A stretch of DNA of 64,000 bases from Skermanella stibiiresistens SB22 (GCF_000576635.1 NZ_AVFL01000012.1:62001-126000); one strand, 5' to 3'; positions 27,751 to 37,776 are shown, counted from the stretch's first letter. The notes: generated by a model from the sequence alone, not told the origin. Numbers and translations are program-made.

Positions 27751-29068
27751 GACGCCCGACGCCTGGACGCGGCTGGATCAGGCGCAGCTCGGCGCCGTGA
27801 TCACCCGGCACGCGCGGTTCCGGCGTGGCACGACCCATGGTGCTCAGGCCAATCTGGCGTTTCACGACCTGTCCGGCCTCAGTCTCGCCGGTGCGGACCT
27901 GTCGGGTGCCGACCTGACGGGCGCCCAGATGAAGGGCGTCGACGGACGGGGCCTCGATCTGGCCGGCGCGGTCCTCAATGGCGCCGACCTCCGCCTCGCC
28001 CAGTTGCAGAAGGCCAATCTCAGCCGCGCCGACCTGCGCGGCTGCTGCCTACGCGGCGCCGACCTGACCGGTGCCGTGCTGGAACTCGCCAATATCCGCG
28101 AGGGCGCGCTCGCCAAGCTGGACCAGGAGAACCGCATCGCGTTCGAGACGAACCCGGCCGAGTTGGTCGGCGCCACCTTCCGGGGAGCCGACCTGACACG
28201 CGCCCGGATCACCGGCACGCTCGCCATGCAGGCGGATATGACGGACGCGATCCTGGTTGGGGCCAAGCTCGCCCATGTGGATTTCCGCAACGCCAACCTG
28301 ACCGGCGTCGTGCTCGAGGGAGCCGAGCTGAACGAGGTGAACCTGTCGGGCGCCACCCTCCATGGCGCCATGCTGGCCGGCGCGAGCTGGAGGAACTCCC
28401 GCTTGACTGGCGCCGACCTGCTGGGAGCGGTGATCGACGCCCAGCTGCTGTCGGTGTCGGAGGGAGCCAGGAACCTGCCGCGTGCGGTCCCCGCCTTCTC
28501 GATCACCGATCTGGTGCGGGCGCACGGTTTGTGGATCCAGACCGAGGGGCAGCAGGGCAAGCGGCTGGAACTGACCGGGCTCGACCTGTCAGGACTTGAA
28601 CTGCCAGCGGTCGACCTGGGTGGGGCCGTGATCACGAATTGCGTGATGGAGCGCGCCAATCTGGCGGACGCGGTGCTGAGCGTGGTCGATTTGACCCTGT
28701 CGGACTTGCGGAGCGCCGTTTTGCGTAATTGCGATCTTCGCGCGGCGACGTTGCGCCGGACCTTTCTCGCCGACGCCGATCTGTCCAACGCGGTGCTCGA
28801 CGCCGTCCGCTTGAACCCGCGGGCGGGCAACCGGCTGCTGTCGGCCAATCTGGAACGCGCCCGGCTGTGGCACGCCTCGCTACGCGGCGCCTCGCTGAGG
28901 CGCGCCCGTCTGGTTGGGGCGGAGTTGACCCACGCCGACCTGACGGGCGCGGATTTCGGCGATGCCGATCTCCATCAAGCGGTGATGAGTGGCGCCACTC
29001 TGGACAGCGCCAAATTCGACGGCGCCGATCTCGCCGAGGTTCGCGGACTGGTGTCCGACGAGCCTTGA
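27740..29068 (+). CDS. Pentapeptide-repeat protein
   Basis: The 442-residue protein consists of A(D/N)LXX repeats (for example AGADLSGADLTGAQM), which form a right-handed quadrilateral beta helix. There are two repeat blocks, about residues 40-240 and 280-435, separated by a non-repeat segment of about 40 residues (FSITDLVRAHGLWIQTEGQQ). The ATG at 27740 overlaps the end of the preceding double-kinase gene by 11 bases, which suggests coupled translation. Pentapeptide proteins mostly act by protein contact, some as DNA mimics such as Qnr. Its relation to the kinase is an inference from overlap. Confidence 0.9.
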   Translation: MNGRTPDAWTRLDQAQLGAVITRHARFRRGTTHGAQANLAFHDLSGLSLAGADLSGADLTGAQMKGVDGRGLDLAGAVLNGADLRLAQLQKANLSRADLRGCCLRGADLTGAVLELANIREGALAKLDQENRIAFETNPAELVGATFRGADLTRARITGTLAMQADMTDAILVGAKLAHVDFRNANLTGVVLEGAELNEVNLSGATLHGAMLAGASWRNSRLTGADLLGAVIDAQLLSVSEGARNLPRAVPAFSITDLVRAHGLWIQTEGQQGKRLELTGLDLSGLELPAVDLGGAVITNCVMERANLADAVLSVVDLTLSDLRSAVLRNCDLRAATLRRTFLADADLSNAVLDAVRLNPRAGNRLLSANLERARLWHASLRGASLRRARLVGAELTHADLTGADFGDADLHQAVMSGATLDSAKFDGADLAEVRGLVSDEP

Positions 29069-29075
29069 TGACGAT

Positions 29076-29105
29076 GGGAGCGGCCCTTGGTCGGGGACCG
29101 CTCCC
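29076..29105 (+). terminator. Terminator between pentapeptide and TetR genes
   Basis: GGGAGCGG pairs with CCGCTCCC (8 bp) with an inner CCC/GGG pairing, followed by GCTTTAT. It lies between two convergent genes and may serve both strands. Confidence 0.6.
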
Positions 29106-29131
29106 GCTTTATCGGCTCGATGGATCGCGGA

Positions 29132-29806
29132 TCAGGCCGCGTGGGCGTGGCTGGCGACCGGCTGGCTGGCGACGGTCTGGCCGGTGCCCGCCTGGCTGGT
29201 GCCTGTCTGGCTGGTGAGGGTCTGACCATTGATGGTTTGGGAGGCTAGCAGCATCCGAACCGCGTCGGCGCCGCGCCGGGCATGATCGGAGGTGCCGGTG
29301 ATCACGGCGGCGATGATGGCTCCGTCGAGCAGCATTCCGATCGACTCGGTCACGGCCTCGGGATCGATCACGCCGGCTTGGTCGGCAAGATCCCGGATGA
29401 CCAACAAGATCTTCTTCTTATGCGCCATCGCCAACGAGCGGATGCGCGGATCTTCCTTGTTGTGCTCGGCCACGGCGTTGATGAAGGCGCAGCCGTAAAA
29501 CCCATCCCGCTTGAACCACTGCTCCAGCACGCCGAAGATCCCGACCAGTTTGTCGCGGGGGGAACCCGGAAGCCCATCAACCGCCGTCTGGAACCATTGG
29601 CGCCACGCCTCGCCCTCGCGCTCCAGCACGGCGAAGACCAAGCCCTCCTTGGAGCCAAATTGATTGTACAGGGTCATCTTGGCGACACCGGCCTCCGCCA
29701 GGATCTTGTCGATCCCCGTGGCGTTGATGCCGTGGCGGCTGAACAAGCGGGTCGCCGTCGTCAGAAGCCTGTCACCGGGTCGCGGCGCGTGCTGCTTTGG
29801 GGTCAT
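29132..29806 (-). CDS. TetR-family transcriptional regulator
   Basis: The 224-residue protein starts at the ATG at 29806. An N-terminal TetR helix-turn-helix (RLLTTATRLFSRHGINATGIDKILAEAGVAKMTLYNQFGSKE, residues about 12-54) is followed by an all-helical ligand domain. The last 35 residues are low-complexity T/S/Q repeats (TLTSQ TGTSQ AGTGQ) unlike a normal TetR end; they come from a 15-base tandem repeat. The upstream 105-base stretch of the open frame is not included. It likely represses a nearby or distant target, but no inverted repeat operator was identified. Confidence 0.85.
   Translation of the reverse strand: MTPKQHAPRPGDRLLTTATRLFSRHGINATGIDKILAEAGVAKMTLYNQFGSKEGLVFAVLEREGEAWRQWFQTAVDGLPGSPRDKLVGIFGVLEQWFKRDGFYGCAFINAVAEHNKEDPRIRSLAMAHKKKILLVIRDLADQAGVIDPEAVTESIGMLLDGAIIAAVITGTSDHARRGADAVRMLLASQTINGQTLTSQTGTSQAGTGQTVASQPVASHAHAA
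29148..29222. repeat. 15-base tandem repeat at the 3' end of the TetR gene
   Basis: Five units of a 15-base sequence beginning TGGCTGGYG, somewhat diverged, lie in tandem. In the minus-strand reading frame they encode five-residue units such as TGTSQ. The repeat length is a multiple of three, so gains or losses keep the frame. Confidence 0.75.
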
Positions 29807-30127
29807 CAGTGTGGTCTCCTCCGTTACGCACATCGTCGGCGAGGCGGCGGCCGTCGCTTTGGCCGTAGTGCCGGCGCGGCGTCCCGGCGCGGCATCGCGA
29901 TCCTCGACCTCCCCAGCCGAGATGCAGCGGCAAACCACAACTTTTCTAGGGATTTGTGTATTTGTAACAGGCCTGGCTGGACCGAATAGGCGAACCACTG
30001 CCGCAGCGTCAAAATGTCCCGGCACTATCGGAGCACTCCAAGGGTCGGGCTTGACCCCTCGGTGTTGGTGGCCATGTCAGGATGCATCCATCCGAGGATC
30101 GTAAAAGCAAGGGCAGGGGGAACCACG

Positions 30128-30448
30128 ATGATCATCACGACAACCGACCATGTCGAAGGGCGGCGCGTGATCGAGTACCTGGGCGTCGTCACCGGCGAGG
30201 CGATCATCGGCGTCAACGTGTTCCGCGACTTTTTCGCGGGGATTAGGGACATCGTCGGCGGCCGGTCCGGCGGCTACCAGAACGCCCTGAAGGATGCCCG
30301 CGAGCATGCCATGGACGACATGCGAGATGCCGCCAAGCGGCTGGGCGCCGATGCCGTCGTCGGTGTCGACCTGGACTACGAGGTGCTGGGAAAGGAGAAC
30401 GGCATGCTTATGGTCAGCATCAACGGCACGGCGATCAAGTTGGGCTGA
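30128..30448 (+). CDS. YbjQ/UPF0145 family protein
   Basis: The 106-residue protein matches the YbjQ (DUF74) family over its full length: [36 protein letters not shown] and [17 protein letters not shown]-type segments are clear. These small proteins form pentamers; a role in metal or stress response has been suggested but is not firm. The ATG at 30128 follows AGGGGGAACC. The stop codon overlaps the end of the convergent GGDEF-EAL gene by 14 bases. Confidence 0.88.
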   Translation: MIITTTDHVEGRRVIEYLGVVTGEAIIGVNVFRDFFAGIRDIVGGRSGGYQNALKDAREHAMDDMRDAAKRLGADAVVGVDLDYEVLGKENGMLMVSINGTAIKLG

Positions 30449-32714
30449 GCGTCCGCGCGGCGGCTTCGGCCGCGACGCTTTCCACCAGCGCGTCGACCAA
30501 GGCGTCGGCGGCGGCGATCGGTAGTGGCCGGGCGAAATGGTAGCCTTGCGCGAACTCGCACTTCATGCGGCCCAGTTCGGCGGCCGACCCTTCGTCTTCG
30601 ACCCCTTCGGCGAACAGGTCGAGGTTCAGCGCCTTGCCAAGCGCTATGATCGTCCGCACGATGGCCGCGCTGTCGGGGTCGTAAAGCATCGGCTTGACGA
30701 AGCATTGATCGATCTTCAAGCCGTCGATCGGCAGGCGGTGAAGCCGGCTGAGCGACGAATAGCCGGTGCCGAAATCATCGATCAGGATCTGGAAGCCGCG
30801 CTCCCGCAAGGCCCGCAGCCTCTGGGGTAGCAGTTCGGCGTCTCCGGCGAGGGCGGTCTCCGTCACCTCCAGCTTCATCCGGCGGACATCGACGCCGCTC
30901 GCCGCCAAGGCCCGGTCCAGTAGCGTGAAGACATCGGGATGGATCAATTGGGTCGGCGCTATGTTGACGCTGAGCGACAGCGGCGTCGCGGCCCCGACGC
31001 GCTCCTGCCAGATCCGCATCTGGTGGCAGGCGGTGTTGGTCACCCAGTCGCCGAGGTCGCTCATCAGGCCGTTCTCCTCCGCGATCGGGATGAAGGTGGC
31101 CGGGGGGATCAAGCCGCGCTGGATGTGGTTCCAGCGGATCAGCGCCTCGAACCCGACCAGCCGCCGATCGTGGAGCGACAGGACGGGTTGATAGAACAGC
31201 ACGAAATCGTCACGCTCGATCGCCCGCCGCATGTCGCTCTGCAGCTTCAGGGTCAGCAGGGGTTCCGTCCGCATCTCGTCGGTGAAGGCGAGGCATCGCG
31301 AGCGGCCCTGCGCCTTCGCTTGGTGGAGCGCCGTGCCAGCGTGGCGCAGCAGGTCCTCGGGCCCTTGTTCGCCACCCATGGCGAAGACGACGCCCGCGCT
31401 GGCCGACGCGAAGAAATCCTGGTCGGCCGCGAGCGTGAAGGGGGCCGCGACGCAGGATCTCAGGGTTTCGGCAAAGGCCTGGGCGCTGTCCACATCGATC
31501 AGGCCCTCGACCAGAACCGCGAACTCATCACCCGCCAAACGGGCCAGCGTGTCGCCGGGACGCAGCCGGGCCGCCAGCCGGCCCGCCAGATCGATCAGCA
31601 GCCGGTCGCCGGCCGCGTGGCCCAGGCTGTCGTTGATCAGGCTGAACTTGTCGATGTCGATCAGCACGACCACCGTCGATCCGATGCCGGTCAAGCGGGC
31701 ACGCGCCAGGCTCTGGGCCAGCCTATCCATGAACAGCGCGCGGTTTGGCAGGTTGGTCAAACCGTCGTGGAGCGCCACGTGGGCCAACTGATCCTCGGCG
31801 CGCCGCCTGGCGGTCACGTCCTCCACCGATCCTTCGAGCCGCAGGATTTCCCCGTCCGCGCCACGCACCGCGCGAATGCTGAAGCCCCCCCAGATGATCG
31901 GCCCGTCCCGGCGATACACCTCGGCTTCGAACCCGACCACGCGATCCTGGACATCGGCCAGCCGCATCAACTCCGCGCGGCGGCCCGGGTCGACGAACAG
32001 CGGCGTGCCGCTCGACCCGCGGGCCGCCAGGAAGCCGGCGGCGTCGGCGAAGCCCAGCATATGCGCCATGGCGGGATTGACGTCGATGAAGCGGCCCTCG
32101 GGGCTCATCTGGAACAGCCCCTCGATCGCGTTCTCGAAAATGCCGCGGTAGCGCTCCTCGGCCCGGCGAAGCGCCGATTCGGTCCGGTTGCGCTCCTCGG
32201 CGACCAGCGCCAGTGCCACGAAGTCGCCGAGGGAGGCCGTGAAGACCTGTTCGTCCCGCGGCCAGCCGCGCGGCAAGCCGACATGCTCGACACAGAGCAC
32301 GCCAACCGTGCGCCCACCGAACAGGATGGGCGCGTCGAGCATCGACGCGATGCCGAGCGGGATCAGATAGGCCTCGGTGAACTCCGCCGTGCGGGGGTCG
32401 GCTTGCGCGTCGGCGGCGGCGATCACGCGATCCTGGAGGATCGCCTGGAAATAGAGCGGAAAATCCGCCCGCTCCAGCACGACACCCGTGCCACCGTCCT
32501 TGCTCGACATATCATGGTGGTCGGCGCAGATCAGCGACGAGCCATCGTCGTTCAGGAACCAGATGCTTGATCGCGCGACCTCCAGCGTCTGGATCGCGAC
32601 GCGGTTGATCTGGCGGAGGCAGACGGCCAAGTCGGCCCGAACGAAACAATCATGACGAGCCAACGCGCCCAGCGCCGCATTCTGGCGCTCCAGTCTCAGA
32701 TCAAGTTCCAGCAC
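30435..32714 (-). CDS. GAF-PAS-GGDEF-EAL cyclic-di-GMP protein
   Basis: The 759-residue soluble protein has a GAF domain (about 20-175), a PAS domain (about 185-310), a GGDEF domain with motif AGDEF (about 325-480) and an EAL domain with [17 protein letters not shown] and EGVED (about 490-745). The EAL residues are complete. AGDEF variants can retain cyclase activity, so the protein could be bifunctional. Unlike the protein at 21020-23269, its PAS lacks the FixL His/Arg pair. GAF suggests a small ligand or haem input. No partner gene is adjacent. Confidence 0.88.
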   Translation of the reverse strand: MLELDLRLERQNAALGALARHDCFVRADLAVCLRQINRVAIQTLEVARSSIWFLNDDGSSLICADHHDMSSKDGGTGVVLERADFPLYFQAILQDRVIAAADAQADPRTAEFTEAYLIPLGIASMLDAPILFGGRTVGVLCVEHVGLPRGWPRDEQVFTASLGDFVALALVAEERNRTESALRRAEERYRGIFENAIEGLFQMSPEGRFIDVNPAMAHMLGFADAAGFLAARGSSGTPLFVDPGRRAELMRLADVQDRVVGFEAEVYRRDGPIIWGGFSIRAVRGADGEILRLEGSVEDVTARRRAEDQLAHVALHDGLTNLPNRALFMDRLAQSLARARLTGIGSTVVVLIDIDKFSLINDSLGHAAGDRLLIDLAGRLAARLRPGDTLARLAGDEFAVLVEGLIDVDSAQAFAETLRSCVAAPFTLAADQDFFASASAGVVFAMGGEQGPEDLLRHAGTALHQAKAQGRSRCLAFTDEMRTEPLLTLKLQSDMRRAIERDDFVLFYQPVLSLHDRRLVGFEALIRWNHIQRGLIPPATFIPIAEENGLMSDLGDWVTNTACHQMRIWQERVGAATPLSLSVNIAPTQLIHPDVFTLLDRALAASGVDVRRMKLEVTETALAGDAELLPQRLRALRERGFQILIDDFGTGYSSLSRLHRLPIDGLKIDQCFVKPMLYDPDSAAIVRTIIALGKALNLDLFAEGVEDEGSAAELGRMKCEFAQGYHFARPLPIAAADALVDALVESVAAEAAARTLSPT

Positions 32715-32988
32715 TCGTCGAACTCCGCATGGCGCAGGCAGCGGTACAACCTAGCGATGGTCAGTTAAAAAACGCTGAAACTGTGATTAAAATAGGACCG
32801 GAAGATTGGGTGATGGCTTGATTGGCCGCGTGGACGATGCCTATGCGGAAAATCCCCCTTCACAAGAAAGGCCGAAAGAATTCCACTGGAAGTGACTCGG
32901 AGAATATTGATTACCTCTTCGGGTGATGGCTATATGAACTTACCCGTGCGATCAGGAATGGGCGTGATCGGCGGGCTGGAGGATGGGC

Positions 32989-33846
32989 ATGAGTGAGGGC
33001 GGGCATCTGCCGGAATCCGATTTCCAGCAGATCGAGGAATTCATTTCACGGACGCCGCGTGGGCGTCTGTTTCTGCGCGAGCACACCAGGCGGGCCCAAA
33101 CCGGCGTCGCCGACGAGGTGAGATCGCTGGTCGCGGACCTGCGCGACCTCTGGCGCCAGCAGGCGGACGCCAACAACCTGGTCAACCGCGTCCAGGTGCT
33201 GCGCCACGAGCTGCAGGACATGAGCGCCACCATCTCGCACGCCCGACGCGAAATCGCGGCCTTGAGCCCGTCGGAGGATGGCAACGACCGTTTCTCCACG
33301 GCGACGAACGAACTGGACGCCATCATCGTCTCGACGGAGCGGGCCTCGTCCGAGATCCTGACGTCGTCGGAGCGCATCCTGGAGATGATCGGGACGCTGC
33401 GGAGCGGCGGCGACAGCGCGGATCTCTATTCCAGGATCGAAGGGGAGGTGATGGAGATCTTCACCGCCTGCTCGTTCCAGGATCTGACCGGTCAGCGCAC
33501 CACCAAGGTGATCAACGTGCTGCGCTATATCGAACAGCGCATCGGTTCGATGATCGCCATCTGGGGTGTCGACAACATCAAGCCGGAGGAACTGCCGAAG
33601 GCTCCCGTCGATAGCCGGCCGGACTCCCACCTGCTTCATGGCCCGTCGCTGGATGGCATCCGGCAGAACGAGGTGGACGACCTGATGTCGGGCTTCGCCA
33701 CGATTCCCGCCGTCCTGGCCGGGAGCGCGGAAGTCGCGCCGAAGCCGGCCCCGCCGCCCGCCGCGGCCGCGGCGGCCGAGCCCGAACCGGAGGAGGCGGT
33801 GCCCCATCCGCTGAACCAGTCCGCGATCGACGCCCTGTTCGGCTGA
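32989..33846 (+). CDS. CheZ-like chemotaxis phosphatase
   Basis: The 285-residue protein starts at the ATG at 32989, six bases after GGAGG. It is a long helical hairpin with the CheZ signature CSFQDLTGQRTTKV (residues 161-174; D165 and Q169 are the catalytic pair that dephosphorylates CheY-P). Near the C-terminus there are two peptides, RQNEVDDLMSG (226-236) and LNQSAIDALFG (275-285), resembling the CheY-P-binding N-terminus of FliM. They are separated by a Pro/Ala/Glu linker. The gene is followed 15 bases later by an O-GlcNAc-transferase-like gene. Confidence 0.85.
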   Translation: MSEGGHLPESDFQQIEEFISRTPRGRLFLREHTRRAQTGVADEVRSLVADLRDLWRQQADANNLVNRVQVLRHELQDMSATISHARREIAALSPSEDGNDRFSTATNELDAIIVSTERASSEILTSSERILEMIGTLRSGGDSADLYSRIEGEVMEIFTACSFQDLTGQRTTKVINVLRYIEQRIGSMIAIWGVDNIKPEELPKAPVDSRPDSHLLHGPSLDGIRQNEVDDLMSGFATIPAVLAGSAEVAPKPAPPPAAAAAAEPEPEEAVPHPLNQSAIDALFG

Positions 33847-33861
33847 GCGGACGGCACCGCC

Positions 33862-35853
33862 GTGGACAGATCGGGTGGGATGCCCGGCGCCGGTTCCCGC
33901 CTAAGCCTGGGCACCGCGCTTGAACTCCACCGTGCTGGCGACCTGGAAGAGGCGGAAGCGGCCTACCGGGCGCTGCTCGCGGCCTTCCCCGATCACGTGG
34001 ACTTGTTGAGGCTGCTGGGCCTGCTGTGCCAGCAGCGGGGCGCCGGCGGAGAGGCCGTCGCCCTGCTGGAACGCGCGGTCACGTTGCGGCCGGACGGCGT
34101 GGACGAACGGCGCGCCCTGGCGCTTCTCCTCGGCAAGCGGGGAGATCGCGCCGGCGCCCTTTCGCACCACGCCGAGGCCGCGCTGCTGGCTCCCCATGAC
34201 GCGGGTGTGCTGAACGACTTCGGATGCGCGCTGATGGAGGCGGGACACCTCGTGGAAGCCGAGGATGTCCTGCGGGAAGCGGTTGAAATCGACCAAGAGC
34301 ACGGCGACGCGCTGGCCAACCTGTCCGCGGCCCTGGTCCGGCTCGGTCAGGCGGGGAGAGCCTTGGATCCCATCGAACGCGCGGTGGCGTTGCTTCCGGA
34401 TTCGGTAGCCGTCCATGTCACCCAGTCGATGGTTCTGGCGGCGCTGGGCCGGATCGCCGCCGCGGAGCGGTCGGCCGGCCGGGCGACCGGGATTGATCCG
34501 GCGGACCCCAGGGGTTGGACGCAGCTTGGCAACACGCTGATCGACCGGGGTGACCCCGATGCCGCCGCGATCGCCTATGGCGAGGCTCTGGCACTTGATC
34601 CGGGGCAGGCGGGCGCCGCCGGCAACCGGTTGTACGCGCTTCACCTCTCCCCGACGGTAGATGACCTGGAGCTGACGGCGGAGCTTCGGTCTTGGGGGCG
34701 CCGGCTGGTGGCCAGTGTCGCCATGCCACCCGCTTGGAAGCCGGAACGGAAAGCCGATCCGGACAGGTGTTTGCGGATCGGCTATGTCTCGGCCGATTTT
34801 GGCAGGCACCCCGTCGGCTGGTTCCTCTCTCCCGTCCTGCCCAACCATGATCGCGCGGCGGTCGAGATCCACTGCTACTCGGGCCGGGTGGTCGAGGATG
34901 ACGTGACGGACCACCTGCGCCGCCACGCCGACGCCTGGATAGAAACCGCGGCGATGGACGACGCGGATCTGGCGGACCGGATCCGCGCCGATGGCATCGA
35001 TCTGCTGGTCGATCTATCGGGTCACACCGCGCACAATAGACTGGGGGTGTTCGCCCGTAGGCCGGCGCCCGTCCAGGCGACCTGGGGCGGCTTGATCGGG
35101 ACGACCGGCTTGCCGGCGATGGATTGGCTGATCGGTGACCCTCGGCAGTGCCCGGATGGGTCGGAGACGCTGTATGCCGAGCGGATCGCCAGGCTGCCCA
35201 ATGGCTATGTCTGTTACGGACCGCCCGCCGACGCGCCGGACGTGTCGCCGCTTCCAGCCTTGGGACGTGGGGCGGTGACCTTTGGCTGCTTCAACCGGCT
35301 CGCGAAGATCGGCGAGGGAACCATCGCCTTGTGGGCCCAGGTGCTTGATGCCGTGCCGGGGAGCCGCCTGCTGCTCAACACCCGAGAATTGACCTGCGGC
35401 GAAACCCGTGCCGACGTCATGGACCGATTCGCGCGGGCCGGCATTGGCGCGGAACGGCTGGAGACGTGGCCGGGCGGCGGTCACGACGCGATGCTGGCGG
35501 GGTATGCCGCGGTGGACGTGGCGCTCGATCCCTTTCCCTATTCGGGGGGCCTGACCACGCTGGAGGCGCTGTGGATGGGCGTTCCGGTCGTGACGCTGCC
35601 GGGCCGCCGATTCTGCGCCCGCCATTCGTTGAGCCATGTCACGGTCCTTGGACATCCGGAATGGGCGGCTGCGGATGCCGGCGATTATGTGCGGATCGCG
35701 GCGGGACTGGCATGCGATTGGATGGCGTTGGCGACCCTGCGGGCCGGACTCCGCCGCCAGATGGCCTCGTCGCCCCTGTGCGACGGCTGGCACTTCACCC
35801 AGGGGCTTGAGGCCACCTATCACATGATGTATCGGGATTTCCTGGCGCGTTGA
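33862..35853 (+). CDS. TPR protein with O-GlcNAc-transferase (SPINDLY/GT41) domain
   Basis: The 663-residue protein has N-terminal TPR repeats (about 10-270: RAGDLEEAEAAYRALLAAFP, LGLLCQQRG and others) followed by a GT41 O-linked N-acetylglucosaminyltransferase domain (about 295-660) with RIGYVSADFGRHPVGWF, VDLSGHTAHNRLGVFARRPAPVQ and the DVALDPFPYSGGLTTLEALWMGVPVVT donor-binding motif. It would glycosylate protein Ser/Thr. A link to flagellin glycosylation is an inference from the CheZ gene 15 bases upstream. Start codon GTG at 33862; an ATG at 33880 is an alternative. Confidence 0.85.
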   Translation: MDRSGGMPGAGSRLSLGTALELHRAGDLEEAEAAYRALLAAFPDHVDLLRLLGLLCQQRGAGGEAVALLERAVTLRPDGVDERRALALLLGKRGDRAGALSHHAEAALLAPHDAGVLNDFGCALMEAGHLVEAEDVLREAVEIDQEHGDALANLSAALVRLGQAGRALDPIERAVALLPDSVAVHVTQSMVLAALGRIAAAERSAGRATGIDPADPRGWTQLGNTLIDRGDPDAAAIAYGEALALDPGQAGAAGNRLYALHLSPTVDDLELTAELRSWGRRLVASVAMPPAWKPERKADPDRCLRIGYVSADFGRHPVGWFLSPVLPNHDRAAVEIHCYSGRVVEDDVTDHLRRHADAWIETAAMDDADLADRIRADGIDLLVDLSGHTAHNRLGVFARRPAPVQATWGGLIGTTGLPAMDWLIGDPRQCPDGSETLYAERIARLPNGYVCYGPPADAPDVSPLPALGRGAVTFGCFNRLAKIGEGTIALWAQVLDAVPGSRLLLNTRELTCGETRADVMDRFARAGIGAERLETWPGGGHDAMLAGYAAVDVALDPFPYSGGLTTLEALWMGVPVVTLPGRRFCARHSLSHVTVLGHPEWAAADAGDYVRIAAGLACDWMALATLRAGLRRQMASSPLCDGWHFTQGLEATYHMMYRDFLAR

Positions 35854-35927
35854 CGGTGGGCCCCGCGAGAGGGGCTCCACCTCGACGGACTTGCCGCTAA
35901 ACCGCGGCCGCCGCGAGGGGGGAAGTC

Positions 35928-36869
35928 ATGGATTGCGAGCAGATCATCGCCGCGTTCAGGGGGGCGACGACGGTTCCCGCGGATGCCGTCCGTCAGGCCG
36001 ACCAACAGCGCGAGGCCATGATCCCGATCCTCACCGGGATCGTGACGCGATCGGCGGAGGCGCCGCTCCAGGCCCTCGCGGGCGACGAGGGCCTCGTGTT
36101 CCTGGCGGTGCATCTGCTCGGGTCGTGGAGGGCGACGGCGGCCTATCGCCCGGTCGCCGATCTGCTCGGGCGGGAGGCCGACAAGGTCGACGCCCTGCTG
36201 GGCGACGCGGTGCCGGTCACGATCCACCGCGTCATGTTCAACCTATTCGATGGCGCTCCCGATCCCTTGATGGCGCTGATCGAGAGTCCGGTGGCCGATT
36301 GTCACACCCGGCGGCGGATGCTCGACACCATGGGGATGCTGACCGTCGCCGGCCGGCTCGAGCGGCGTGGCATGATGGCGTATCTGGGTGGGCTGCATGG
36401 CGCGCTGGCCAACGATCCGCATGGCATCGTGGTGTCGGGCTGGGCGGAGTTGATCGCCCAGCTTGGCATGGTGGAACTGCGCGGATTGGTCGAGAGAGGT
36501 TTCCGCGCGGGCCAGATCGATCCGCTGCTGCTGGCGCGCGAGGACTTCGCGCGGATGCTGGCCGACGCCGTGGCGGGCGAGCCCATGGCGGGCGTCGGCG
36601 ACGAGTTCCGTCCCTTCGGCGATGTCGTCATGGAACTCGATGGATGGATGATCCGCGACGAGGATGCCGAGATCGCCACCATCACGCAGGCGTTGCGTCA
36701 CCGCGAGCCGGCGCTGGCGGGTTGGGACATTCCCGGGTTTCTCGCGAGCCCCGCCGGCCTTGCCGGCCAGCGGGTGGCATCCAATCCCTACCGCTATGTC
36801 GGCCGCAACGATCCCTGTCCTTGTGGCAGTGGCGCCAAGTTCAAGAAATGCTGCGGGCGGTGGCGGTGA
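35928..36869 (+). CDS. DUF1186 protein with C-terminal SEC-C metal-binding motif
   Basis: The 313-residue protein is a helical DUF1186 repeat structure ending with NDPCPCGSGAKFKKCCG, a complete SEC-C zinc-binding motif (CPCGSG...CC) also seen at the SecA C-terminus. SEC-C commonly mediates contact with SecB or other partners. Function of the DUF1186 family is not established. It is followed closely by the minus-strand gene, convergent. Confidence 0.85.
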   Translation: MDCEQIIAAFRGATTVPADAVRQADQQREAMIPILTGIVTRSAEAPLQALAGDEGLVFLAVHLLGSWRATAAYRPVADLLGREADKVDALLGDAVPVTIHRVMFNLFDGAPDPLMALIESPVADCHTRRRMLDTMGMLTVAGRLERRGMMAYLGGLHGALANDPHGIVVSGWAELIAQLGMVELRGLVERGFRAGQIDPLLLAREDFARMLADAVAGEPMAGVGDEFRPFGDVVMELDGWMIRDEDAEIATITQALRHREPALAGWDIPGFLASPAGLAGQRVASNPYRYVGRNDPCPCGSGAKFKKCCGRWR

Positions 36870-36884
36870 GGGCGGAGGTAACCG

Positions 36885-37655
36885 TCAGCCCAGGTTGAAG
36901 CGGGTGATGGCACCGGCGAAGTCGTCACCGAAATGGGCGCCGACACGGATCACCGCGATACCTTCCGGCACGTCCTTGATGCCGGTTTCCAGGCTGGTGA
37001 GCAGCGCCATCGGAACATTCTGCGTCGGCGTCATGGCACTTAGACCGCGCAGCAGGTCGAGCCCACCCAAACCGTCCATCACGGCGGATGCGATGATCAT
37101 GTCGGGAGGCATGCGGACGGCCAACGCTATCGACTCGATCGGGTCGCGGAGCACGACGGTACGGAAGCCACAGGCCGCCATCTCCGTGCTGACCAGCTTG
37201 CTGACCACCTTCGACGGAGTCACCAGCATGATCTCGACGTCATGCACCTCGATGTCGGTGATGTCGAACTCGTAGCGGACGGGAAGGGACCGGATGATCT
37301 GGTTGGTCGTCGCGACGTCGGGGCGCTCCTCCCGGTCGACCGCCACGGCCAGCCGGTCGGCGAACTTGGTCAGATCCTCGATCTGATGGTCGTTCAGCCG
37401 TGCCAGGTTGCCGCCGAGATAGGTCTCCAGCCGGTGGGCGATCAGGCTGACCAAGGGGAAACCGCATGAACTGCCGATGCCGCGAAGCTTGCTGGCTTCC
37501 CGGCGCAGGATCATCAGGGTTTCCTCGTCGGTGAGGGAGCCCGACTGGCGCTTGTCGATCGTTTGGTAGAAGATATCGAGGCGGTCTTGCGCGTCGTCCT
37601 TGAACTCGACACGCAGTTGATCGGCTAGGTCGTCGGCATCGGGGAGAACTGACAT
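36885..37655 (-). CDS. Degenerate HPt-receiver-like protein
   Basis: The 256-residue protein has an N-terminal HPt-like helical bundle and a C-terminal receiver-like domain (about 138-255). The HPt signature RREASKLRG has serine (S55) where the phosphorylated histidine belongs (normally HxLKG). In the receiver, the acidic pair is replaced by TPS (146-148), the acceptor aspartate by S190 (MIIASAVMDGLGGLDLL) and the KP lysine is missing. Both modules are therefore predicted to be inactive in phosphotransfer and to act as a binding scaffold. The frame is intact. Related intact proteins are known in Rhodospirillales. Confidence 0.7.
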   Translation of the reverse strand: MSVLPDADDLADQLRVEFKDDAQDRLDIFYQTIDKRQSGSLTDEETLMILRREASKLRGIGSSCGFPLVSLIAHRLETYLGGNLARLNDHQIEDLTKFADRLAVAVDREERPDVATTNQIIRSLPVRYEFDITDIEVHDVEIMLVTPSKVVSKLVSTEMAACGFRTVVLRDPIESIALAVRMPPDMIIASAVMDGLGGLDLLRGLSAMTPTQNVPMALLTSLETGIKDVPEGIAVIRVGAHFGDDFAGAITRFNLG

Positions 37656-37776
37656 CGGGGCACGGCCACAGCGGTGGGAAAGGAGTACACCTTACCCCAT
37701 TTGCGCCAAAATTAGCACTACTCGTCTTGGTCTAGGCCTACCGTCGATTTGCCGCTCCCCCAATCCGTTCCCGATC

